Assembly: GCF_002899825.2 (NCBI RefSeq)
Contig: NZ_PPED02000004.1
Coordinates: forward strand, 372,001 to 436,000
Reading direction: 5' to 3'
From: Chryseobacterium phosphatilyticum
GTDB lineage: Bacteria > Bacteroidota > Bacteroidia > Flavobacteriales > Weeksellaceae
DNA length: 64,000 bases
The translations under genes and the position numbers were made by a program. This document shows, piece by piece, positions 34,032 through 42,588 of the stretch. The notes beneath the pieces were generated by a model that saw only the letters and a list, made by a program, of their open reading frames with translations, was not told the DNA's origin and did not search any database. Numbering within the stretch: position 1 is the first letter of the stretch; every line of letters starts with the position of its first letter.

Positions 34032-36410
34032 ATGGAAGAAAACAAAAAAAATACAGGAAATAAGGGGAAAACATTTCCTCTGCCTCCCAAAAAAAAGAAA
34101 AGTACCTCTTGGAAAAAATGGGTTTCATTTATTTGGATTGGGCTCATTGCGGTAGTTTTAGGAATTTCAGGTCTTTTCTTTGCAGTTTCTCAGGGTTTCC
34201 TTGGGGAAATGCCGGATGTAAAAGAATTGGAAAATCCAGACATCTTTGTCGCTTCTGAGATTATTTCTTCAGACGGGGTCACTTTAGGTAAGTTTGAAAA
34301 AGAAAAAACACAACCTATTGTTTATAAGGATCTTCCTCCTTATCTTATTTATGCCCTTCAGGCTAAAGAAGATGAACGTTTCAAAGAACACTCCGGAATC
34401 GACTTATATTCTATTGCCAGAGCAGTTGCCTATGGAGGTAAACGAGGGGGTGGTTCTACCATCACTCAACAACTTGCAAAACTTCTTTTTACAGGAAATG
34501 CTTCTCAAAACAAATTTGAAAGAGGGTTCCAGAAGTTGAAAGAATGGGTTGTGGCAGTAAGCCTTGAGAAACGATATACTAAAGAAGAGATTATCACTCT
34601 TTATTTCAATAAATTTGACTTCCTTTTCAACGCTAATGGTATTGAAATGGCTTCCAGGGTTTATTTTAACAAAAAAACCTCTGAACTCACATTACCTGAA
34701 GCTGCAACATTTGTAGCGATGCTTGAAAATCCAAGAAAAAACAATCCGTACAGATACCCAGAAAAGGCAAAAGAAAGAAGAAATGTAGTATTGGATCAGA
34801 TGCAAAAAACAGGATACATTGACGAAGCAACCTATCAAAAAGCGATCAATACTCCTGTAGAAGTAGACTTCCACCCTATTAAAAGCATTACTGACGGGTA
34901 TTCTGCATACTATAAGTTCTATCTGAGAAAAGAGATTGACAAATATCTTGAAACTCATGAAAAAGAAACGGGTAAGAAACTTAACCTTTATAAAGATGGG
35001 TTAAAAATATATGTAACTCTTGATTCTAAAATGCAAAAATATGCAGAAGAGGCTATCAAGGAACACTTAACTGATCTTCAGAAAAGATTTGATGCAGAAC
35101 AGAGAGGAAGAAAAAACAGACCTTTCTATTATCTTAATGACAAACAAATCAAAGATGTCATGGTTCAGGCAATGAAGAGAACCGGCCGTTATAAGCTTCT
35201 TAAAGCAGACGGTATGCCTGAAGACTCCATCATGATGGAATTTAAAAAACCTATCAAAACTTCCCGATTCACATGGAATGGCGAAGAAGAGGTTGAAATG
35301 TCACCTTGGGACTCCATCAGATATCACAAACAAATTGCACAGGCCGGCTTAATGTCTATGGTTCCGGGAACCGGAGAAATCAAAGCCTGGGTTGGTGGTA
35401 TTGATTGGCAACACTTCCAATATGATCATATCAAACAAGGAAAAAGACAGGTAGGATCTACCTTCAAGCCTTTTGTATATGCTACTGCCATTATGAAACT
35501 GGGAATGACACCTTGTTCTGCTGTTTCTAACGGAACATATGATCATAATGGATGGCACGTTCCGGGAAGAGGAGGGATGCTAACTTTAAAAGATGCACTG
35601 GCACACTCCCAGAACCCTGTAGCAGCAAGACTTATTGAAATGACAGGGGTAGACGCTGTTATCCAGACCGCAAGAGACCTTGGCGTAACGGAAGACATCC
35701 CTAGAAATAATACAATCGCTTTAGGTTCATCAGATATTACTATTTACGAGATGCTAGGTGCTTACAGTACTTTTGCCAATTACGGGAACTATAATAAACC
35801 GGAAATGATCTGGAGAATTGAAGATGCCAACGGAAGAGTCATCAAGGAAGTAAATGTAGAACCAAAAGAAGTAATGAACCCAATGTACGCCTACACCATG
35901 ATCGAATTAATGAAAGGGGTAGCACAATACGGTACTGCATCTGGAGAATTGGGAAGAAGAGGAATCTCAAAAGCAGTGGAAATTGCTGCTAAAACAGGAA
36001 CCACTCAGAACAACTCCGATGGTTGGTTTATGGGAATCACTCCAAAGCTGGCAACAGGAGCATGGGTTGGATGGGAAGACAGAGCAACTCACTTCTTTGG
36101 AACCGGTGAAGGTCAGGGTGCAAGAATGGCACTCCCAATTTGGGCGATCTTCATGAAGAAAGTTTGGGCAGATAAAACATTAGGGGTAACTCCTGATGAT
36201 AAATTCACCAAGCCTTCAGACTGGAAAGACGGGTGCTCTAACCTTAAAGGATTAAGTGGCGGATATGGAGATGATGGAAGTCTTCAAACTATTGATGAAA
36301 TCAAAAACCCAAGACCTGCTGATCCTACTCCAAAGAAACCTACAGAGAAGAAAGAAGAAAATATTAATGAAAACCTTCATTCTAATGATGAGGTAGATTT
36401 CAATAAATAA
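34032..36410 (+). CDS. Class A penicillin-binding protein 1A
   Basis: A 792-residue bifunctional peptidoglycan synthase. One membrane segment (about 31-53) follows a Lys-rich cytoplasmic start. The GT51 glycosyltransferase domain has EDERFKEHSGID (about 113-124, catalytic Glu) and GGSTITQQLAK (about 137-147). The transpeptidase domain has active Ser near 476 in GSTFKPFVYA, SQN near 526 and KTGTT near 653. The C-terminal 40 residues are Pro/Lys/Glu-rich. It lies six bases after gldH and is closed by a terminator. Confidence 0.95.
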   Translation: MEENKKNTGNKGKTFPLPPKKKKSTSWKKWVSFIWIGLIAVVLGISGLFFAVSQGFLGEMPDVKELENPDIFVASEIISSDGVTLGKFEKEKTQPIVYKDLPPYLIYALQAKEDERFKEHSGIDLYSIARAVAYGGKRGGGSTITQQLAKLLFTGNASQNKFERGFQKLKEWVVAVSLEKRYTKEEIITLYFNKFDFLFNANGIEMASRVYFNKKTSELTLPEAATFVAMLENPRKNNPYRYPEKAKERRNVVLDQMQKTGYIDEATYQKAINTPVEVDFHPIKSITDGYSAYYKFYLRKEIDKYLETHEKETGKKLNLYKDGLKIYVTLDSKMQKYAEEAIKEHLTDLQKRFDAEQRGRKNRPFYYLNDKQIKDVMVQAMKRTGRYKLLKADGMPEDSIMMEFKKPIKTSRFTWNGEEEVEMSPWDSIRYHKQIAQAGLMSMVPGTGEIKAWVGGIDWQHFQYDHIKQGKRQVGSTFKPFVYATAIMKLGMTPCSAVSNGTYDHNGWHVPGRGGMLTLKDALAHSQNPVAARLIEMTGVDAVIQTARDLGVTEDIPRNNTIALGSSDITIYEMLGAYSTFANYGNYNKPEMIWRIEDANGRVIKEVNVEPKEVMNPMYAYTMIELMKGVAQYGTASGELGRRGISKAVEIAAKTGTTQNNSDGWFMGITPKLATGAWVGWEDRATHFFGTGEGQGARMALPIWAIFMKKVWADKTLGVTPDDKFTKPSDWKDGCSNLKGLSGGYGDDGSLQTIDEIKNPRPADPTPKKPTEKKEENINENLHSNDEVDFNK

Positions 36411-36430
36411 ATTCTCTTTTACAAATACAC

Positions 36431-36462
36431 AAGACCTTTCAATAATTTGGAAGGTCTTTTCT
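36431..36462 (+). terminator. Terminator of the ricT-gldH-pbp1A unit
   Basis: AAGACCTT (36431-36438) with AAGGTCTT (36451-36458), followed by TTCTTTT. Confidence 0.75.
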
Positions 36463-36473
36463 TTTATAATTAA

Positions 36474-36481
36474 TACCTTTG
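36474..36481 (+). promoter_or_regulatory. -7 box for selO, apparently leaderless
   Basis: TACCTTTG at 36474-36481; the ATG is at 36486, so the transcript would begin at or next to the start codon. Confidence 0.55.
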
Positions 36482-36485
36482 AGGA

Positions 36486-38027
36486 ATGAATATCGAGCAC
36501 ATCAGACAACCTTTTATCAAGAAATTTCCGGGAGATTTTTCCAACAATCTTATGCAAAGAAATACTCCAAAAGTTTTATTTGCAACCACTCAACCTGCCG
36601 GATTCGATCAACCTCAATTGATCGTTTTCAATACAACTCTTTCAGAAGAAATCGGTCTTGGGAAATATGAAGAAGGAGATCTGAATTTTCTGGTGGGAAC
36701 TCACCTTCCTGAAAATGTTCAAACGTATGCAACAGCCTATGCAGGACATCAGTTTGGTAACTGGGCAGGACAGCTTGGAGACGGAAGAGCTATTCTGGCT
36801 GGAGAAATCATCAATGAAACAGGTAAGAAAACAGAAATCCAGTGGAAAGGGGCCGGCGCTACTCCTTATTCCAGACATGCAGACGGAAGGGCCGTATTGA
36901 GATCCTCAGTACGTGAATATCTGATGAGTGAGGCAATGTATCACCTAGGAATCCCTACGACAAGAGCATTAAGTCTGGCATTCACAGGAGAGGATGTGGT
37001 GCGCGATATCATGTATAACGGAAATCCACAATACGAAAAAGGGGCTGTCATCATAAGAACTGCCGAAAGTTTTCTTCGTTTCGGGCATTTTGAACTCATG
37101 TCTGCCCAGGGAGAGTACAAAACATTACAAGATCTGGTTGATTTTACTATTGAAAATTACTTTCCGGAAATCATATCTTCCGGCGATCAGAGATATAAAG
37201 ATTTTTTTGAAAATATCAGTATTCGTACAGCCGATTTAATAGTTGAATGGTTCAGAGTTGGCTTTGTGCATGGAGTGATGAATACGGATAATATGTCAAT
37301 CTTAGGTTTAACCATTGATTATGGACCTTATTCCATGATGGATGAATATGATTTAAATTTTACCCCCAACACAACAGATCTTCCGGGAAGAAGATATGCC
37401 TTTGGAAAACAGGGACAAATTGCACAATGGAACCTCTGGCAGCTCGCCAATGCTCTTCATCCATTAATAAAAGATGAAAAGTTCCTGGAAAATACCTTAA
37501 ACAACTTTGGAACTTATTTCTGGAAGACTCATGACAATATGCTTTGCAGAAAGTTCGGGTTTGATGAACTTTTAAAAGAAGATGAAGAATTTTTCACTAA
37601 CTGGCAAGGTTTAATGCAGGAATTACAGTTAGACTATACCTTATTTTTTAATATTCTTGAAAAAACAACCCCTGAGGCAGACATACAGGAACTTTTTAAG
37701 AATGTATCTTACATTACCCTAAATGAAGAAAAACTAAAAAAAATTCAGGATTTCATTAAAACTTATGAATCGAGATTGAAATTAAATGCTATTTCAAAAG
37801 AAGATTCTTTGGCAATAATGAAAAAAACAAATCCAAAGTTCATTCTCAGAAATTATTTACTTTATGAATGCATAGAGGAAATTACTCATGGTAAAACAAC
37901 TATGCTGGAAAAGCTGACTCAAGCTCTGGAGAATCCATATCAGGAACTATTCTCTGAGTTTTCCTCTAAGCGCCCCTCCGGTTATGATGATATTGCCGGA
38001 TGCTCCACCCTATCCTGCAGCTCTTGA
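36486..38027 (+). CDS. selO: SelO/YdiU family protein adenylyltransferase
   Basis: A 513-residue pseudokinase-fold enzyme that transfers AMP from ATP to Ser/Thr/Tyr of target proteins, as shown for E. coli SelO in redox stress. Family sequences visible are AGHQFGNWAGQLGDGRAILAG (about 80-100, first 20 residues quoted as AGHQFGNWAGQLGDGRAI), GAGATPYSRHADGRAVLRSS (about 121-140) and GVMNTDNMSI (about 260-269). The C-terminus ends GCSTLSCSS; the penultimate Cys corresponds to the redox-active (in animals selenocysteine) position. The start matches the family N-terminus. Single-gene unit. Confidence 0.93.
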   Translation: MNIEHIRQPFIKKFPGDFSNNLMQRNTPKVLFATTQPAGFDQPQLIVFNTTLSEEIGLGKYEEGDLNFLVGTHLPENVQTYATAYAGHQFGNWAGQLGDGRAILAGEIINETGKKTEIQWKGAGATPYSRHADGRAVLRSSVREYLMSEAMYHLGIPTTRALSLAFTGEDVVRDIMYNGNPQYEKGAVIIRTAESFLRFGHFELMSAQGEYKTLQDLVDFTIENYFPEIISSGDQRYKDFFENISIRTADLIVEWFRVGFVHGVMNTDNMSILGLTIDYGPYSMMDEYDLNFTPNTTDLPGRRYAFGKQGQIAQWNLWQLANALHPLIKDEKFLENTLNNFGTYFWKTHDNMLCRKFGFDELLKEDEEFFTNWQGLMQELQLDYTLFFNILEKTTPEADIQELFKNVSYITLNEEKLKKIQDFIKTYESRLKLNAISKEDSLAIMKKTNPKFILRNYLLYECIEEITHGKTTMLEKLTQALENPYQELFSEFSSKRPSGYDDIAGCSTLSCSS

Positions 38028-38068
38028 CAAATGTTAAAATTTAATATAAACATCTGATTTACAAGCAA

Positions 38069-38110
38069 CATATCGAATATTTCACTACATTTAGTAAAAT
38101 ATTCGATATG
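38069..38110. promoter_or_regulatory. 14-bp inverted repeat spanning a -7-like box and the start codon
   Basis: CATATCGAATATTT (38069-38082) and AAATATTCGATATG (38097-38110) are perfect inverted repeats around a 14-base centre that contains TACATTTA, a -7-like box (38087-38094). The right arm includes the ATG of the next gene. It may be an operator covering the promoter, or an RNA hairpin hiding the start codon if transcription begins upstream. Confidence 0.7.
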
Positions 38111-39061
38111 AAAAAAATTATACTTTCTTTAAGTTTAGTCTTGGGAATAGCAGCGCATTCTCAAACAGTTTTGCTCGACGAGGGCTTCGAATCTTATACC
38201 AATTTTACTATTAATAGTTTTGGTAGTTGGTCTACACTAGATCTGGATAATTTGAACACTTACACGGGCGGAGGGCCTGTAATTGGCGGTACAGCATCTC
38301 CATCCTGGTCCGCAAACTGGACAAATGCCGGGCAGAAGATGGCTTTCCAGATCTTCAACCCGTCCGCAAGTAATGCTACCAATAATGATACTTCTACCGC
38401 AGCCGACGACGAAGTTCGAAATTTCAACCCTCATGGTGGTCAGAAATATGCAGCTTCATGGGCCGGAATTCCTGCTGGTGTTGTTACTGCTAATAATGAC
38501 TGGTTAATAACTCCGGCAGTCACTTTAGGAACAAGCTCCAATGTTTTAACTTTCTGGGTAAAGGCATTATCTCCAAATTTTGCAGAAAGCTATAAAGTAG
38601 GTGTTTATACAGGAACCGGAAATCCTACCACTGCAGCCAACTTTACTATCGTTTCTTCACCGGCAACTTCCACTGCACCTTATGCAGCCTGGCAGCAGGT
38701 TACAATTAACCTGGATACCTATGCAGGACAAACTGTAAAAGTAGGATTCCAATATATGTCTGCAGACAAATATATGTTCATGTTAGATGATGTAAAAATT
38801 ACAACTCAGGGAACTCTTGCTACGAATGAAACTTCTAAAGCAAAATCAAGTACAGCCTTTTATCCTAATCCTACAAAAGGAGAGATCAACATTAAAACTG
38901 ATAAAAAAATCAAAACAACATCAGTAGTGGATATGTCTGGAAAAATACTTAAAACAAATTCCGGAAATGTTGACATTTCTACACTTCCAAAAGGAAACTA
39001 TCTGGTAAAAGTAGATTTCTCTGACGGAACTTCTACTACAGAAAAAATAATCAAACAATAA
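38108..39061 (+). CDS. Secreted T9SS-dependent adhesin-like protein
   Basis: A 317-residue secreted protein. The signal peptide is residues 1-18 (LSLSLVLGIAAHS). The cleaved-adhesin/choice-of-anchor-J type beta-sandwich covers about 22-235: LLDEGFES near the start, then NDWLITPAVTLG and FWVKAL, ending FMLDDVKITTQ. The type A T9SS sorting domain covers about 250-317: FYPNPTKGEINIKT, KIKTTSVVDMSGKILK, LPKGNYLVKV, ending TEKIIKQ. It is exported to the cell surface or medium, with the tail removed. It probably binds host or environmental polymer; no enzyme motif is seen. Its start codon lies in a long inverted repeat. Confidence 0.92.
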   Translation: MKKIILSLSLVLGIAAHSQTVLLDEGFESYTNFTINSFGSWSTLDLDNLNTYTGGGPVIGGTASPSWSANWTNAGQKMAFQIFNPSASNATNNDTSTAADDEVRNFNPHGGQKYAASWAGIPAGVVTANNDWLITPAVTLGTSSNVLTFWVKALSPNFAESYKVGVYTGTGNPTTAANFTIVSSPATSTAPYAAWQQVTINLDTYAGQTVKVGFQYMSADKYMFMLDDVKITTQGTLATNETSKAKSSTAFYPNPTKGEINIKTDKKIKTTSVVDMSGKILKTNSGNVDISTLPKGNYLVKVDFSDGTSTTEKIIKQ

Positions 39062-39084
39062 TATCATCGTTATACAATCTTTCT

Positions 39085-39112
39085 AAAACCACCAGATTTG
39101 GTGGTTTTTATT
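39085..39112 (+). terminator. Terminator of the T9SS protein gene
   Basis: AAAACCACC (39085-39093) with GGTGGTTTT (39100-39108), loop AGATTT, then TATTTT. Confidence 0.8.
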
Positions 39113-39113
39113 T

Positions 39114-39121
39114 TACTTTTG
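39114..39121 (+). promoter_or_regulatory. -7 box for the membrane protein gene
   Basis: TACTTTTG at 39114-39121 gives a transcription start near 39127, between the terminator and the coding frame. Confidence 0.6.
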
Positions 39122-39136
39122 CAAAAAATATGACCT

Positions 39137-40414
39137 GTGTATTTTATCAAAACAAAATTCATTAATTTTTTAAAGCTGGTTTTCCCATCTTCCTTTACAG
39201 AGCTGGCTGTTTTCTTATTTTTCATTACCTGCTATGGAGTTCTGGGATCCTACATTGCTATCCATTATAGAATCATTTTTGATAATAGAATTCCATGGGA
39301 TGCTTATTTCAGTTTTGACAACAAATCTATTTTAATGACCGGAGGAAGTTTCGAACGACATCCTTTATCCTATTATTTCTTTAATTGGGTAAGAGAATTT
39401 GCTTTATTTATTTCTGGTGGAAAAATGGACGCCGGCTTCAGACTGACATTAGCCTGGCTAAGTAATATCATTATTAGTCTCAACATCCTACAGGTTTTTA
39501 AATATCTTAAGAATATCATTAATCTCCCTCTCCCACTGAGTCTATTGCTTGTCCTTTTTTTCGGCATGTTTTCAACCAATATTATATTGTCTTTTACTCC
39601 TGAAAACTTCACATATACTCTATTCTTGTTATCATTGTACAATCACTATGCAGCAATACAACTAAAAAAAGAAGAAAAAACATCGGCCCTAGCATTGTCA
39701 CTGGCAGGGATTACCATTGGAGGACTTACCATAACCAACTTTGTCAAAGTTTTCATACCACTGCTTTTTGAAAAAAATCTTTTTAAAAACTGGAAAAAAA
39801 TCGGAAGCGCTGCTGTAAGGGTAATAATTGCTGTCATCTGCTATGTATTACTTTATTTAAACAGAATTGATTTTAAATATCAAGCCATCTTTTCCAAAAC
39901 CAATCAACAGTATGAAAAGTTTTCCAATGTAGAATCTATGCCAACCTGGGACATGATCCTTTCTTTCTTTTTTGGGGGTAATATTTTATTTCCAAGCTTT
40001 ATCATCTCAGACAAACACAATATGAAAGGATTTAATTTCAAGGCCTTATATATGGACCTGTACACATCTATATTTCCTTATATATTTGTCGGTACCATTT
40101 TAATCCTGATAAGTTGGAGTTATATTAAAAATTTCAAAAATAAATGGGTACAGATTGTTATGCTTTCTTTTTTCATTGACATCATTATCCATTGTGTTAT
40201 GAGATTCGGATTACACACCTCTTACATTTATGGGGGGCATTTTGTTTTCGTGTATCCATTACTTATAGGATGGCTATTATATGCTTATGGATCATCACCT
40301 AAAATCTTATCCTTTTTAACAGTGACAATAAGTGTACTATTCATCTATCTCCTCGCCAACAACTGGTTCAGAATGTCAGAATTCTTCTGGTTTCTGGAAA
40401 ATTATTATAAATAA
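39137..40414 (+). CDS. Multispanning membrane protein, GT-C-like (DUF6080-like)
   Basis: A 425-residue inner-membrane protein with about ten hydrophobic segments (for example LAVFLFFITCYGVLGSYIAI at 24-43 and LSLLLVLFFGMFSTNIILSF near 135-154). The first large loop has a Trp/Asp-rich stretch (NRIPWDAYFSFDNKS, about 50-64) where GT-C glycosyltransferases place a catalytic acid. This suggests, without proving, transfer of a lipid-linked sugar. I recall it as DUF6080. The in-frame start is a GTG at 39137. The nearest ATG (39130) is in another frame and gives only an 11-residue peptide, so the start is uncertain. No partner genes. Confidence 0.72.
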   Translation: MYFIKTKFINFLKLVFPSSFTELAVFLFFITCYGVLGSYIAIHYRIIFDNRIPWDAYFSFDNKSILMTGGSFERHPLSYYFFNWVREFALFISGGKMDAGFRLTLAWLSNIIISLNILQVFKYLKNIINLPLPLSLLLVLFFGMFSTNIILSFTPENFTYTLFLLSLYNHYAAIQLKKEEKTSALALSLAGITIGGLTITNFVKVFIPLLFEKNLFKNWKKIGSAAVRVIIAVICYVLLYLNRIDFKYQAIFSKTNQQYEKFSNVESMPTWDMILSFFFGGNILFPSFIISDKHNMKGFNFKALYMDLYTSIFPYIFVGTILILISWSYIKNFKNKWVQIVMLSFFIDIIIHCVMRFGLHTSYIYGGHFVFVYPLLIGWLLYAYGSSPKILSFLTVTISVLFIYLLANNWFRMSEFFWFLENYYK

Positions 40415-40442
40415 AAAGAGCTGAGAAAATTCTCAGCTCTTT
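40415..40442. terminator. Bidirectional terminator, membrane protein / SPOR protein
   Basis: AAAGAGCTGAGA (40415-40426) with TCTCAGCTCTTT (40431-40442), loop AAAT, flanked by A and T tracts. The stop codon of the membrane protein is directly beside it. Confidence 0.88.
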
Positions 40443-40467
40443 TTTATATTCATTAGATCAGTTAATC

Positions 40468-41025
40468 TTATTTTGCTTCTGCGCAAAAAATTCTGTATTG
40501 CACGGCAACTGAAGATTTAAAGTATTCTCTGATTTTCGAAAGATCAGCGGCAGCACTTTGTTTTGTGAAATAACTTCCCGCTAAAATTTTATAATTAGGT
40601 CTTAAAGATGCATCCGTTTCTACCTTAAGATTCGGGAATCTTTTTCTGAAATATGATTTCACTTCATTGGCTTCTTCATTACTTTTTACCGTTGTAATCT
40701 GAATTTTATATCCTAAAATTCTCGGATTTTTCTTACAAATTTCGGCATTGGTAAGTTCCCTATTCGGCACATAGATTTTGGGAGGTTTTACAATCCCTCC
40801 TGTAGAAATTCCACTATCATTATTTCCATAATCCCGAGATGGATTATTGTTGACTACTTTAGAACATTTCCCTTCGACACCTTCCAAAGCTGCACTTATT
40901 TTGGAATCCATCGTAATGACAAGCTCCGTTCCCGAAAGGGTATCTTTTTTAACAACCTGCTGTGCTTCAATACTATAAAAACCAAATAATGATAATATCG
41001 AAAATATTTTGATCAAATTTCTCAT
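40468..41025 (-). CDS. SPOR-domain protein
   Basis: A 185-residue secreted protein. The signal peptide (1-21, SILSLFGFYSIEAQ) is followed by a low-complexity region, then a SPOR domain at about 103-180 (ILGYKIQITTVKSNEEANEV, later NYKILAGSYFTKQSAAADL). SPOR domains bind denuded glycan strands of peptidoglycan, typically at septa. The mature part has Cys residues (about 54, 97 and 181), perhaps a disulfide. A -7 box TAAATTTG (41041-41048, minus sense) precedes it. Confidence 0.85.
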   Translation of the reverse strand: MRNLIKIFSILSLFGFYSIEAQQVVKKDTLSGTELVITMDSKISAALEGVEGKCSKVVNNNPSRDYGNNDSGISTGGIVKPPKIYVPNRELTNAEICKKNPRILGYKIQITTVKSNEEANEVKSYFRKRFPNLKVETDASLRPNYKILAGSYFTKQSAAADLSKIREYFKSSVAVQYRIFCAEAK

Positions 41026-41040
41026 TTAAACTTGTTTCCG

Positions 41041-41048
41041 CAAATTTA
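41041..41048 (-). promoter_or_regulatory. -7 box for the SPOR gene
   Basis: TAAATTTG in the minus sense, 16 bases before the ATG. Confidence 0.6.
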
Positions 41049-41154
41049 TACAAATTAAAAAACTATACCAAACCAGTTATTTAGAATCAATACAAATTAA
41101 ACGTAAATGATATTTTCCCCTTTCCCTTTGCCGTTAAATTTCTGTTAAAAATAT

Positions 41155-41162
41155 TATTTTTG
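41155..41162 (+). promoter_or_regulatory. -7 box for the act operon
   Basis: TATTTTTG at 41155-41162, giving a leader of about 38 bases before the first gene at 41207. Confidence 0.6.
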
Positions 41163-41206
41163 CGGGATTGATATGTTCAATATTTTACTAACATAAGATA
41201 ATTTAA

Positions 41207-42565
41207 ATGATTAGTTGGAGAAAGCATTATAAAAAAACGTTGATCGCAATAGGCTTATTGCTATCAACCAGTGCTTCATTTTACGGGCAAGACGGCGATC
41301 CTAAAAACGGAGAGAAACTTTTCAAAGCGAATTGTACTGCATGTCACGCGCTGGACAAACAGGTGATTGGACCACCATTAAAGGGGGTCGTAGAACGTGT
41401 AAAGACAGAAGGTGGTGTAGACAAAGATTGGCTTCACAAGTGGATCAAAGACAATAAAGCTTTAAGAGCTTCTGGGGATAAATACGCCAATGAAATTTTT
41501 GAAAAGTATAATAAAACTGAAATGTTGCAGTTTCCTAATCTTACAGAGAAGGATATTGATGACATTTTAGCTTTCACTACTAATCCTCCGGCTCCGGAAG
41601 AGAAAAAAACGGAAGCCAAAACTGCAACTGACGCTACTGCGGCAGCACCAGCAGACAAAACTACTACAAACATTGTCATCATTTCTCTTTTAGCGATCGC
41701 AGGTTTATTAGTTTGGATCTTACTTAAATTAAGACAACTGGTAAAACTAGGTCAGTCTGAAGAATTAGCAGGTCTTAATGAAACAAGAGTTCGCTCATTC
41801 AAGGAAATGTATGAGAAGTTCCATTATGTAGGTAAAGCGGTAATAGCTATTCTTGCTATTTTAGCTGCTTACGGAGTATGGAACTGGTTAATGTGGATCG
41901 GGGTTTACAAAGGGTACAAACCTGAACAACCTATCTACTTCTCACACAAAATCCACGCCGGAGAACAAAAAATTGATTGTCAATTATGTCACTCTAGTGC
42001 TAAATACGGAAAAGTATCTGAGATCCCTTCTATGAACGTTTGTATGAACTGTCACAGAACAATCTCTGAATACAACGCAGATCACTACATGGAACCAGGA
42101 AAAGACAAGGCTTTCTATGATGGAGAAATCCAGAAGATCTACGCTGCAACAGGTTGGGATCCTGCAAAACAACAGTACACAGGAAAAACACAACCGGTTG
42201 AATGGACAAGAATCCACAACATGCCGGATTTCGTTTACTTCAATCACTCTCAACACGTAGTTGCTGGTGAACAAGCAATCATCAATTCTTTCAACAAAAA
42301 GAATCCAAACAACAAAATTGATGTTGTATGTAAAGCTTGTCACGGAAAAATTGATACAATGAATGTTGTTCAAATGGCTAACGACTTTACCATGGGATGG
42401 TGTATCGAATGTCACAGAACTACTGAGGTTGATATGAACAACGGTTATAATAAAGAGTACTTCAAAAATCTACATGACAAGTTGAAAAAACAATATCCTC
42501 AGGATGGAGGTAAGATCACTGTAGCTGCAATTGGAGGTCTTGAGTGTGGTAAATGTCATTATTAA
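41207..42565 (+). CDS. actA: Alternative complex III subunit ActA, fused to monohaem cytochrome c
   Basis: A 452-residue multihaem cytochrome. The N-terminal exported part holds one class I cytochrome c site (CTACH, residues 43-47), then an Ala/Thr/Lys linker and a membrane segment (about 152-170). A second membrane segment (about 203-223) precedes the pentahaem ActA region with CQLCH, CMNCH, CKACH, CIECH and CGKCH (between about 258 and 451). Together they would carry electrons from the quinol site to a soluble cytochrome or oxidase. In several phyla the monohaem part is separate, so this is a fused form, usual for Bacteroidota. First gene of actABCDEF; 23 bases to actB. Confidence 0.93.
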   Translation: MISWRKHYKKTLIAIGLLLSTSASFYGQDGDPKNGEKLFKANCTACHALDKQVIGPPLKGVVERVKTEGGVDKDWLHKWIKDNKALRASGDKYANEIFEKYNKTEMLQFPNLTEKDIDDILAFTTNPPAPEEKKTEAKTATDATAAAPADKTTTNIVIISLLAIAGLLVWILLKLRQLVKLGQSEELAGLNETRVRSFKEMYEKFHYVGKAVIAILAILAAYGVWNWLMWIGVYKGYKPEQPIYFSHKIHAGEQKIDCQLCHSSAKYGKVSEIPSMNVCMNCHRTISEYNADHYMEPGKDKAFYDGEIQKIYAATGWDPAKQQYTGKTQPVEWTRIHNMPDFVYFNHSQHVVAGEQAIINSFNKKNPNNKIDVVCKACHGKIDTMNVVQMANDFTMGWCIECHRTTEVDMNNGYNKEYFKNLHDKLKKQYPQDGGKITVAAIGGLECGKCHY

Positions 42566-42588
42566 TAACTAAAAAATTAGAAGTATAA

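Noticed and set aside
36481..36488. GAGGA before the selO ATG as a Shine-Dalgarno sequence
   Set aside because: Bacteroidota rarely use Shine-Dalgarno pairing and the bases overlap the end of the -7 box; likely coincidence.
41984..42415. 143-codon minus-strand frame
   Set aside because: Antisense to the haem-binding region of actA, where CxxCH codons create an open complementary frame.
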